A DNA stretch of 64,000 nt from Aphelidium insulamus (lineage: Eukaryota; Aphelidiomycota; Aphelidea; Aphelidiaceae), in the NCBI GenBank assembly GCA_036784855.1, contig JAZDSV010000007.1, positions 310,001 through 374,000 of the forward strand, in the 5' to 3' direction. Positions 31,686 to 40,694 of this stretch are shown in pieces. Each line of letters opens with the position of its first letter. The stretch's first letter is position 1. The notes beneath the pieces are model-generated. The model searched no databases. It saw only the letters and a list, made by a program, of their open reading frames with translations, and was not told the DNA's origin. The translations under genes and the position numbers were made by a program.

Positions 31686-33323
31686 ATGACAGTGCAATGG
31701 ACACCGCCGGAGCATATTCGCCGCGCAATGGCCGACGCCGCCACCGCCGAGCGCCACTTGAGCCAGTTTGACGGCACATGGGCGTCACCGCTCGCTACCA
31801 TTGCCTCTCCTACCAGTGTTGATGTGGAGGACGTAGTGCCTGTCACGCAGCCGCCGCCGGTGCCGCCGATTGCCACCTGGCGCGAAATGCGTGTGCCCAG
31901 TGCCGTGCGGCACCACGTGCTGGATGGCAGAGACCCGTCCTGTGTGGAAAAACAGCTGGTGCCGCTGATACTGGCTGGCCGCAATGTGGTGGGTGTGCTG
32001 AGTGACGTGGCAGCGGATGATGGGGATGCCGACTTGGCGGATGGCTGGCTGTCGGCCACTCTGCCCGCTTTCCTGCTCACGTGGGCCCAGCTCTCGGACA
32101 CGGGACACTCAACTTCGACCTCGTCGCCGGGCAAGTGCCGCACGCTGCTGCTGTGCGAGACGTCCCGCATGGCGCGCCACGTCGACGAGCAGCTGAAGCG
32201 ATGGACGCGCCGCCTGGCCAAGAAGTCGAGCGGGAACTCGTATACATACAGCAAAGGCACGCTGTCATCCTCGCTGCCAAACAGCTCTCGGCACTCGGTG
32301 GACGACATGACGGTGCTGCCAATGAGCGCGGACGAGTCCGTCAGCCGGCTTCCACGACACATTGTCTCGTCGTGCCGCCGCGTCTTTCTACTCCTGGACG
32401 GCGCTGACGACAACAATGACGGCACACAGCACAGCTACAAGGTGTCGCCGCTGTTGGCTGCCACATTGAAGAGTGTGCTGGCGGCCTTTGACGGCGGCGG
32501 CACAGAACAGCTACTGGCACCGCAACTGTGCATACTGTTCGCCTCCTGGACGCCCAACCTGCATGCCGATATGGGGTTCATCGCGGCGGCCATGCGGCAC
32601 CACCGCCACTACACTGGCAGTGCCGTGACGGTGGTGCAGCCGCGCGGCATGCCGGTGCATGACGTAGAAATGTGTCGGACGGCGGATGTGGTGCCGCTGC
32701 TGCTGTCCACGGTGCGCAAGACTCGGCCGCCCGTCCTGCTCATGGTGCAGACTAGACGCCACCAAGAGGAGTTGATGGAACAGCTGTTGCGCCGGGAAAT
32801 CTTGACCGCCGCGGTGTACGGCACCAGCGGTCCGCGAGAACTTGCCGACATTGTGGCCAAGGTGAGGGCCGGCGAGCGGGAGATTGTGGTCGCCACGGGG
32901 TTCTCGCTGTTTGGCGGCGGCGGCGGCTCTTCGGCGACACCGGCATCATCATCAACTGTGGCAAAGGGCACAGCAGCAGTGCACCAGCATCAGCCACACC
33001 AGCACTCTGCGGCACACCGTGCCACTGTCCGGCAACTGTTTCGACTGCTGCGGCACGTCATACACGCCGGACTGCCGCTCACGTGGCCCGAGTGGCTGCA
33101 CAGACGCCGCATGCACTATGCCTGGCCACGTCTGCGCCCAGCCGTGCTCCTAACCAGCACGCTGATATACGCGGACGGCGATGTGGACGTGGATATGCTG
33201 CGCGAGCTGGCGGCCGAACTTGACCGCGACAACCAGCTGCAGCAGATGCCACCGTTTTTGCGCAGTCTGCTTGCCGCGGCGCCTCAGCACAGCGAGGACG
33301 GCGAGATCATTCCCGCTTCTTGA
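31686..33323 (+). CDS. Degenerate DEAD-box helicase-like protein
   Basis: A single exon, 545 aa. The order of parts follows both RecA lobes of a DEAD-box RNA helicase: a Q-motif-like region with VEKQLVPLILAGRNVVGVL (~88-106), then TLPAFLLTW, the motif Ia region TLLLCETSRMARHVDEQL, VFLLLDGADD at the DEAD position (238-241), LCILFASWTP at the SAT position, PPVLLMVQTRRHQEELMEQL, AVYGTSGPRELADIVAKVRAG, IVVATGF, and a final VIHAGLPLTWPEWLHRRR. The key residues are lost: no Walker A GSGKT, DGAD for DEAD, ASW for SAT, and HRRR instead of HRxGRxxR. It should not bind or hydrolyse ATP normally. The frame is intact over 1.6 kb, arguing for a functional pseudo-enzyme rather than a pseudogene. No signal peptide is present. 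An alternative is a UTP25-like divergent helicase, which I find less likely from length and motif order. Confidence 0.65.
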   Translation: MTVQWTPPEHIRRAMADAATAERHLSQFDGTWASPLATIASPTSVDVEDVVPVTQPPPVPPIATWREMRVPSAVRHHVLDGRDPSCVEKQLVPLILAGRNVVGVLSDVAADDGDADLADGWLSATLPAFLLTWAQLSDTGHSTSTSSPGKCRTLLLCETSRMARHVDEQLKRWTRRLAKKSSGNSYTYSKGTLSSSLPNSSRHSVDDMTVLPMSADESVSRLPRHIVSSCRRVFLLLDGADDNNDGTQHSYKVSPLLAATLKSVLAAFDGGGTEQLLAPQLCILFASWTPNLHADMGFIAAAMRHHRHYTGSAVTVVQPRGMPVHDVEMCRTADVVPLLLSTVRKTRPPVLLMVQTRRHQEELMEQLLRREILTAAVYGTSGPRELADIVAKVRAGEREIVVATGFSLFGGGGGSSATPASSSTVAKGTAAVHQHQPHQHSAAHRATVRQLFRLLRHVIHAGLPLTWPEWLHRRRMHYAWPRLRPAVLLTSTLIYADGDVDVDMLRELAAELDRDNQLQQMPPFLRSLLAAAPQHSEDGEIIPAS

Positions 33324-33374
33324 TAGATACATATGTGATATACACATGTATACACGACAACAGCTATTTAAGTT

Positions 33375-34802
33375 CTATGAAGACAACTCTAAGCGAATGC
33401 AGGCAACCAAATGCAACCAGTCGGCCATGACGGCATCTCCCCACGGCCCAGAGGCAAACAGCGGCTTAATCATAGTGTCCACGGCGGACAGGAGGAGCGA
33501 CAGAGCATCCGTGCCATCATCACCCAAACAACCCGCATTGTGTCCGCACTTGACCGCCGTGACCAGCTGCAGTGCAAACATCGGACTGTCGGCGCCATAG
33601 TGCCGCCAGTATGCGGCCAGAGTGTACTTGGCCAGCTGATAACACCGCGTCCATGCCCGCCGACTGTCGATTTTGTTGGCCGTTTGCTGGATGGTTTCGT
33701 CAAACAGCGCGGACACCTGGCGATACTGTTGTGGATGGAATGCCGGCCAACTGTCAGCCTTGCAGTCATCAGTAATACGGCGTCGGCGTATGTCGGCGGC
33801 AAAATATGCGTCGAGTTCGGGAGCAGCGTGCTTGCCGGGCAACTGGAGGTGCCGTAGGAGAGCGTCGCAAAAGGGCAAAGTATCGGTCCAGTGCACCTCG
33901 AAGAGCACCGCCGCCACCATGCTGTCCGACTGGCACTTTGCACACCGACACTCAAAGTGATAGTCTGCCAGCAGAATGTCGCGCCGCTCATTCACCGTGG
34001 CCATTACGTCCACGTACGCGATGGTAAGCTGGTCCCCGGGGAGCATGTCCCGCACGGCCAGCACCGCCACACTGCGTCCATGGAACATCAGGGCGCAGGT
34101 GGGCGCACAAGAGTGGTTGAGCAGACTGACGGCGGGATAGCAGCCGCCGCCCACCGCAAACAACTGCTGGTCGCTCACTGCGGGATTGTTTACGCGGAAC
34201 CGGCACAGAAGCTCCATCAAGTCGACATCACTGCGGGCAACATAGGGACGGATGGCGGTGGCCAGAGTACGCAAGTCGGCCTCCACATCGACAGCAAGTG
34301 CGTCGCGGTGGCTCGGCAGGGCTGCCAACATGTCCCATTGCGCGCCAGTGTGACGCGCGGGCATGCGCACCGCCAGCGATGCTTCCACGCGGTACGGCAT
34401 CATGGCATCACGCAGCATGCGGCACTCGTTCCGGTGTCCGCCACCAGTCCAGTCCTCGCGCTGACACCGTGCCGAGCAGTAGCGAACGCGTCGACACCCG
34501 CCACATCTACCGGTGGTGCCAGGTACTACTCCCGCACCACCGCCAAGCTCGCGGAAGCAGTGGGCACACCGCGAGTCCAGCTGGTGGGCGGCCAGGCACG
34601 CGGCCAACGGCTCCGTCACCGTATAGAGTACTTGACCGCGACGTACCGTGGTATCCGTGAAGACGCCATAATCCGTGCATGGATATTGTGGTGCAGTTGA
34701 GCAGCCACAACCATCACCAACGCCATCTATGTGGCAGTCACGCGGCACAGGGCGACGCGTCAAACCAGCCGGCAGCCAGTCGCTGTCGCTCTTTAATTGC
34801 AT
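33375..34802 (-). CDS. SMYD-type SET-MYND lysine methyltransferase
   Basis: A single exon, 475 aa. SMYD proteins methylate lysines on histones or other proteins; the SET domain is split by a MYND zinc finger. Here the SET N-part is near DYGVFTDTTVRRGQVLY, the MYND is CAHC...CGGCRRVRYCSARCQ...HRNEC, the catalytic SET core is AVSLLNHSCAPTC with LTIAYVDV, and the post-SET cysteines are ECRCAKC. A helical C-terminal domain follows (FALQLVTAVKCGHNAG). Which SMYD subgroup it belongs to cannot be settled by eye. Confidence 0.9.
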   Translation of the reverse strand: MQLKSDSDWLPAGLTRRPVPRDCHIDGVGDGCGCSTAPQYPCTDYGVFTDTTVRRGQVLYTVTEPLAACLAAHQLDSRCAHCFRELGGGAGVVPGTTGRCGGCRRVRYCSARCQREDWTGGGHRNECRMLRDAMMPYRVEASLAVRMPARHTGAQWDMLAALPSHRDALAVDVEADLRTLATAIRPYVARSDVDLMELLCRFRVNNPAVSDQQLFAVGGGCYPAVSLLNHSCAPTCALMFHGRSVAVLAVRDMLPGDQLTIAYVDVMATVNERRDILLADYHFECRCAKCQSDSMVAAVLFEVHWTDTLPFCDALLRHLQLPGKHAAPELDAYFAADIRRRRITDDCKADSWPAFHPQQYRQVSALFDETIQQTANKIDSRRAWTRCYQLAKYTLAAYWRHYGADSPMFALQLVTAVKCGHNAGCLGDDGTDALSLLLSAVDTMIKPLFASGPWGDAVMADWLHLVACIRLELSS

Positions 34803-35475
34803 TGCATTGTTGTCCTGATTATTGTAATAGCGGCCAACGGTAAGCAGCTGTGCTCTTTGCAGCTACATAATATTTATAATGTAATATGTAATACAATTTA
34901 TATAACATAATTTGCAACAATAGAGTTATGTGCGCCTAATTAGTTCGTTTACTTGCTGTGCATCATCTATGGACCACTTTGATGGAATTTCAGGGTGCGT
35001 GTGCATCCTGCAAGGATATTTCAAATGTCAAGTGAATGGCATCGCTGTGTACTGTGGGTCTCTTGAGCGGCAAGAGACCCACACGCGCCCCGAACGAAGC
35101 ATTATTTAATGGTATGTAGGATCCTATAATGTGCGCATTGTTGGATGTTGGATAACGTGTGCAGTAACGTGTGTAGAACATGTTATGTATGCCGCGAAAA
35201 CTTGGATATATCACATTCACTTCAACAAATGCTTTTTCCTGGTTATTTCTCGTTCTAAATCAGCAACCTGGTTACCTTGCCCTCTTTCTGGCACAGACTG
35301 AAAATATAGCATGATACAGCTGCCATTCCATAGAGTCAAATGCTTTGCCACCTTGACGCGTAATGGTCAGGCGTAACGGAGCGACGTCAATGTGCGAATT
35401 AGCTACAGAGAGAAGCAAGGGGTCTTAAACCAAGTGAGAATATTTACAATCTGAATGAACATTCACAGCTAATCA
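34803..35475. other. Gene-free stretch with a strong hairpin
   Basis: About 670 bases between the SMYD (minus) and CUE-Smr (plus) starts. Short frames here show no recognisable protein. The one notable element is the inverted repeat at 35053-35083. Confidence 0.5.
35053..35083. repeat. Perfect 13-bp hairpin with 5-nt loop
   Basis: TGTGGGTCTCTTG (35053-35065) and its exact reverse complement (35071-35083) flank AGCGG. It is GC-containing and would form a stable stem-loop in RNA or DNA. No T-run follows it. It lies in the divergent promoter region of the SMYD and CUE-Smr genes. Confidence 0.8.
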
Positions 35476-36872
35476 ATGCGCAAGTACAAGGGAGTTCGCG
35501 TGGGCGGCACATCAGCGCGCCCCGGCGGTCAGTCCGTGTCCGAGTTGGCGCGTGTTCCATCTCTCGCTGTACCTGCGGCCCCCATTGCAGCCACCGATGC
35601 CACAATGTGGCCTGCAATGCCTGCACCCGCTCCAACCTCATTGTCCACATCCCCGCCTAGCGTCGATGCGGCCACCACGGAGGAGGACACCTGCTTGGCA
35701 CAGCTGGCTGTGATGTTTCCCGATGTCGAGGTGGAGTTGCTCAATGCGCAGCTGGCGGCGCTGGGTGGCAACTTGTCCGGCGCCATCGATGCACTGCTTC
35801 GACTACAAGTCGACGACAATGTTGATGATGATGAGACGGCTACGGCATCCACCACTTCCACGGACACCACGCTGAACGGCGGTAGACGACAGCACCAACA
35901 ACAGCAGCAGCAACAACAACAACGATCTCGGCGGCGACGGGTAGGCGCTGGCAACGAGTCAATGATGCGAGTCCATTAATTCCCAACCCCGGCAGGTAAT
36001 CCACACAGTGTCCTCGACATTGGCGGCGGTTCCGCGCCCTGTGGCGGCATCGGCTGACAATGGAGGAGATTCCAGTAGCACCGCGACACCGCCACCACCA
36101 TCATTAAATCGTTCGTACTCGTCGGCGGTATGCGCGATGGACTACATACATACAATGCACTGCAGGGATGGACCGTGTGTTTACTCGTAGTCATCGCAGC
36201 AACTGCGGCAACAGGCCGATGCGCTGGCCGCCGAGCGTCGCCATGCATTCCACCGTGCTGCCCAAGTGCATCGACGCGGTGGCTACATGCGGGCCGCAGC
36301 CGCCTTTTACGCTCAGCAGGTTAGTGTATGTGTGTGTGTGTGTGTGTGTGTATATACTACGACATATGCATTCTACTTACTTACTTACATCCATATATCT
36401 GTGCGCTAGGGGCACCGGCTGAGCAGTCAGATGGAGAGCGTGAACCAGGAGGCGGCGTGGCAGACGGTCCATGAGCATCGGGAGCGGCGACAGCGCGGTC
36501 ACGGCAATGCACACATGCTGGACTTGCATCATGTGCGTGTTGCCGAGTGTCCCGCGATCCTGGACGAGGAGTTGCGTCGGTGGCTGCTGGCCGTCGGTGC
36601 TGGTGCTTCCACTGATGGTGTGTTGTGTGTAGTTGGATGTGTGTACTACATATAGTACTACATATGTAGTACTCTATGTATGTACTCACGCGACAGAAAT
36701 GGCAGCAGAGCCAATGCACATTGTCACCGGAGTCGGGCGGTCCAGGCCCGGTGGCGGAAGACTGCATCCAGCTGTGGCGGCGTACTTGCGTAACGGCGGC
36801 TGGCACTTTGACAGTGGTGACGGATTCTTTGTGGTGTGGGGCAGGCAGCAGCGACACCGGCTAGCACAATGA
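35476..36872 (+). CDS. CUE - DUF1771 - Smr domain protein (N4BP2-like)
   Basis: Five exons: 35476-35940, 35996-36127, 36191-36319, 36410-36617, 36697-36872; 369 aa. The CUE domain (CLAQLAVMFPDVEVELLNAQ ... GNLSGAIDALLRL, ~75-115) should bind ubiquitin. A polyglutamine stretch and a Pro/Ser linker lead to DUF1771 (ADALAAERRHAFHRAAQVHR ... AAAAFYAQQGH) and a C-terminal Smr domain with the LDLHHVRVAEC and HIVTGVGRSRPGGGRL motifs. Smr domains bind or cut nucleic acids, and in N4BP2/Cue2-like proteins this set links ubiquitinated stalled ribosomes to mRNA cleavage. Here LDLH is kept and the GxGR-type loop reads TGVGRS. A no-go-decay-like role is an inference from architecture. Confidence 0.88.
36329..36352. 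repeat. (GT)n microsatellite in an intron
   Basis: A 24-base TGTG run just after the donor of the third intron of the CUE-Smr gene. Confidence 0.85.
36654..36673. repeat. 20-bp perfect palindrome inside an intron
   Basis: AGTACTACATATGTAGTACT is its own reverse complement. It lies in the fourth intron of the CUE-Smr gene (36618-36696) and is preceded by a partial copy, TACTACATATAGTACTA. It is large relative to a 79-nt intron. Confidence 0.8.
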
Positions 36873-37005
36873 GCGCGTGTGGCGGCCCAGTGTGACGCCC
36901 TGGCAAGTGACTCGACCATAACGCCGCGTGTCACGCGCCACGTCAGCCGCGCTATGGCAGAGTGGCGGGGTGTGGGGCCAATGCTTTGTGTGCGTGCACA
37001 ACACA

Positions 37006-37997
37006 ATGTCCACCACGGCGGCAGTGACCATATGTGCCGTGGCCACCGCGTCGTGGGCCGCCGTGTTGGCCACATGGTACATCATGTGGCTTGTGCGGCC
37101 CAAGTGCGTTAAGGCCGCCTGTGGCCTGCAGGGCGGTGTCACGGCCGTGCTGCTGCTAAAGACCGTGGCATGGGCGCTGGCCACCGCCGCAATATGGTGG
37201 AGAGATTCCACCGCTGATTATGGTGCGCTGTGTGTGCACTGGCACCCTCTCACTCCCTCACTGACCCGGCGTGCACAGATGTGGCTGCACTGCTGATTGC
37301 CTGGCGCTTGACAGCGATGGCGGCCACATTTGCCCAGGCCGGCCTGCTCATTCTGGCAGCCAAGGGCTGGTGCGTGTCGCGACTGCACTTGACGACTGCC
37401 GAGTGCTACACCGTGGCCGGTATGGCCGCGGCGTTGAGTGGCACAGCGCTGTTACTGGACGTGGCGGGCGCGGCGCCTGTTTTCGCCTCACTGGTTGTCA
37501 CCATAGTCTACTTTGAGGTGCGCTTCTATCATATACATATATATAGTTAGTTATAGTAGTATATAGTAGTTTGTATACATATCCACTTGTAGTTCACTTC
37601 TTTATGGCTAAACCTGTGATTATAGTTTCTGTTGGAGTCGGTGACGGCCACGCTGCAACCAATTACGGCGCAGTTGAACGCGGTGGAAGCAGACTTGTGC
37701 ACAGCAATGCCTGACGATGCCGCGCCCCATTTGCACAAAATGGACAACACTGTGTATGCCGAGCAGCTGGCCGAGTGTTTGCGGGCACAGGCGCATGCTT
37801 GTCGTTCCGTGTGGTCCGCACTCATTCTGTACGCTGTGGTCACCATCGCTGTGCAGGCCATGCGCTACTTTCAGTTCATTGCACTGGTGCCGCCGTTCGC
37901 AATCGCCGTCCAAGAGCTGGCCGATATTGCTGTGACTGGGCGGCTGTGCCATGTGTTTCGGCCGCGTCATCGTCGATTATTCACACTGCGTCTATAG
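37006..37997 (+). CDS. Seven-transmembrane protein, possibly GOST-like (TMEM87/GPR180 fold)
   Basis: Three exons: 37006-37222, 37279-37517, 37626-37997; 275 aa. Seven hydrophobic segments are visible: around ICAVATASWAAVLATWYIMW, AVLLLKTVAWALATAAIWW, ALLIAWRLTAMAATFAQAGL, YTVAGMAAALSGTALLLDV, FASLVVTIVYFEFLLESV, SALILYAVVTIAVQA and IALVPPFAIAVQELADIAV. The LILAAKGWCVSRLHLTTAE loop after the third resembles the KGW(x)3RP(x)L loop of GOST-type 7TM proteins that work in Golgi traffic. No N-terminal luminal domain or signal peptide is present. Start 133 bp after the CUE-Smr stop. The family call is weak; membrane topology is solid. Confidence 0.6.
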
Positions 37998-38064
37998 ACA
38001 ACACACTGATACACATATGTACTATGCTACACATCTGCATTGTAAGCTTGTATTTATGTGAACA

Positions 38065-40130
38065 TCACGGCGGCGACGCGTCCGGTGGCGGCGTACAGTT
38101 CTCGGGAAAGTACTTTACACACAGTGACCGGCACCTGAACCACAGCGGACCCGACAGGTAGCGCCTTGTCTTGTCCACCATTTGCGCCACCGTACTATTG
38201 CTAGCGGGTGGTGGGGGCGGTGCGGGCGGCGGCGCAGCACCATCACTTGCTGCTGTTGCTGTTGCTGTTGGATCACAGTGTCGCGGTCACAGATGGACGA
38301 GCCGCGGTTGAACTTCCAGTAGGATGTACACGAATCGGCGTAGAGCGGCATGGATCCCGGAGGGCACGTGCGCGCCTCCGCACTACCCATGAAGCCGCAC
38401 TGTCCCCATGCAAGTTCCGTGCGCTTGCAGGTGACCATGGTGGCATTTGCCACAGAGTCGGTGCCATTGCCGGCAGTAGCGGCGCTGGTTGGCAGCAAGA
38501 CCCATGTATTGTTGGCCGTGCGCACATTACGCTGTGACTGTGTGTAGGCGTGAGCCACGGCAGTGACGGGCAGTGCAATCGGCGCCATCAACGCAGCCAC
38601 CAGCGTGACTGCAATGATTGCAATCAGAGGCCCCGCGCCGAACAGCGGCATCATGAGCGGCATGAACCGTTTCTTGAGGTGAACAGCGGTGTCATTGCCG
38701 CTGGGTGCCGCCGCTGCCAGTGATGCCGATGAGCGTGCAATTGATGCAGGCAGAGTAGCCGCCAGTGCCAAACAGTCGGCCAGTGCATTTTCGTTAGTCA
38801 CTGGCGGGTATGTGGGCCGGAGAGTGGACGGCAAGTGGCGAATGAGACACATTTCATATGCCAGCTGGTTGTGGTGGCGCGATTTGCCAGACAAGCAGTC
38901 GGCATACTGTTGCACAGTGTCTTGCAGTGATAATTTGCGCTGGTATACACTATCGGCTCTGCTGCCACCTGTTCTGTTCGCAGCACCGCCAAAATAATTG
39001 TCATTGTCGTCTCCGCCGTGCCGCCGTGCCGCCGAATACATCAATAGCCTGCTGTATGCATCCTTGCATACGGATCGATCCACTTCACTGATGCCAGGCC
39101 ACTCCGATGGATTGCTGGTGACGGCATCGTTGCGCACGCGCTCAGCCATCGCATCCACCAAAGCCCAGGTCAGTATGAATGTTCCCGCACGAGCACTGAC
39201 CAGACCCAGCATGCCGCTGGGATAGATTCCACGACCGTCGCTGTCTTCATCCTCACTTTCACCCTGAAAACACCTGTGCATCTCGTCGCATGTGGACGCC
39301 AAGAGAATGCACTGTTCCACGGGAAACTCGGCTATGCCGGAAATGCCACGCTTGCAGTACTGATCGCTTATGGCTATCTGGCCACCGTAGCGCAATATGC
39401 GGCGAGCATCTTGTGCTGTGGAACATTTCAGCTTGATGGCTGCAGCGGCCCTGGTGCACGGGGCCGCCTCCACCTGGAACTGCCTCTCCATGCCTCTGGT
39501 TATGAATTGTTGAACACTATCCACGGGCACGGCTACCGTAGATGTTAGTAATATTATTTATATAGCAATAAATTTAAATTTACCTGACGAGCTGTTGAAT
39601 ACATGCGCCCAAAGCAAGTCGGCATCAGAACTATCAGCGCCACCACCCCGTAATTCATGCCACTTTCTCCGCAGCCACGGAAGCCACGCCTGATCGTGGT
39701 CGGTGCCGATTCCAGCCATTATATTATCGGTGAATTCCGCGCGCGACACCTTTCCGTCTCCATTTGCGTCCCAGTGGTGCACCATGGTTGATATCGCAGT
39801 GTTCATGCGATCTTGATCAGAGCTGCTGTCGGCGGTGGTCGCATTTGGGCCACTAGTAACAGCGCCGGTATAGAGCGCGTTACGAATGGTTGTGGCTGGT
39901 TGAAGTGGTGCGTTGAATTGTGCCGCGGTCAGTGCCAGCTCTGCCTCGAGGGACACACTGGCAACAACGCTATCCAATATGGCGGCGGCGTCGATGCGGC
40001 TGGTGCAAAGGGACGCGCTAATAAGCAGCCACGCCGCCAACCATGTGCACGCGCTGACACGTGGTGGCCGGGGTATTATGCGTGTGTTCGACGTGTCGTG
40101 GCCATGGCTGCGCATACACCGCCTCCACAT
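38065..40130 (-). CDS. EF-hand membrane-anchored protein of unknown function
   Basis: Exons 40130-39584, 39532-38251 and 38200-38065 (minus strand), 654 aa. A signal sequence or anchor (TWLAAWLLISASLCTSRIDA) is followed by one canonical EF-hand loop, HWDANGDGKVSRAEF, then a long region with paired cysteines. A strong hydrophobic segment (GAGPLIAIIAVTLVAALMAPIALPVTAV) is followed by more cysteines and a six-glutamine run. The last intron has a GC donor, GCAAGT, inside the CAG repeat; splicing there switches frame into a Cys-containing end (RCRSLCVKYFPENC, then PPPDASPP). Read-through instead would give an Arg/His-rich tail. I know no family with this layout; calcium binding is likely from the loop alone. 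Confidence 0.72.
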
Positions 40131-40694
40131 GGCTGAATGACGGGTGCTGGTGGAGCAGAGACGCGGCAGACGTTCAATACAAGGAAAGCGTTGCGTAAGC
40201 AGCACACAGGCAAGAACGCCCTTATAATCGCTATTGTTGTGCGCTCAACCATTCAGCCAATCAGCGTCGCCCTGTGCTGCGCCACTTAAGGAGATTGAAA
40301 TGGCTGTTGATCAGTTCTTTGTCTCAAATGCTTCGCTATATTGCATCCAATTAGCTACAACAAATATGCAAATTCATCTGTGTACACTAATTACATTCAA
40401 TCTATTATATACGGTGGGACATTGAGTGAACGTGTGACCATCCACATATGCAGGTTCGACCTTGAATGAGGAGCACTAAAGTATTGTATGTATTGATGGA
40501 GAGCCATCAATATTTATGAATGAATAATGAATGAATAATGCAAGGAGCTTCCCATCTATATATACATATATATGATGTATATACATATATGTATGCAATT
40601 GATACAGTATTGACTGTATGAGTGCCGCAATCTGTGTAACGATACCGTTATATCATGTGCAACAGAGTGTTTCATAGTACATACAAATCCAAAA
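40131..40694. other. Intergenic, AT-rich, no gene seen
   Basis: About 560 bases between the EF-hand gene (minus) and the second CUE gene (plus). A TATATACATATA-rich tract lies at 40556-40590. No conserved coding sequence was found. Confidence 0.5.

Noticed and set aside
31378-32425. Long minus-strand frames rich in Ser/Leu repeats
   Set aside because: Produced by the GA microsatellite read on the other strand and by antisense of the DEAD-like gene.
31686-33323. Assignment as UTP25 (digestive organ expansion factor)
   Set aside because: First considered because UTP25 is also helicase-derived, but the length and the motif order with a Q-motif-like start and HR-type end fit a DEAD-box origin better. 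Not fully excluded.
33891-34700. 269-codon open frame on the plus strand
   Set aside because: Antisense to the SMYD gene, whose MYND and SET motifs are unmistakable. The plus frame has shadow composition (many His, Arg, Gln).
35053-35083. Bacterial-type terminator
   Set aside because: The stem-loop looks similar but lacks a T-run, and the surroundings are clearly eukaryotic with introns.
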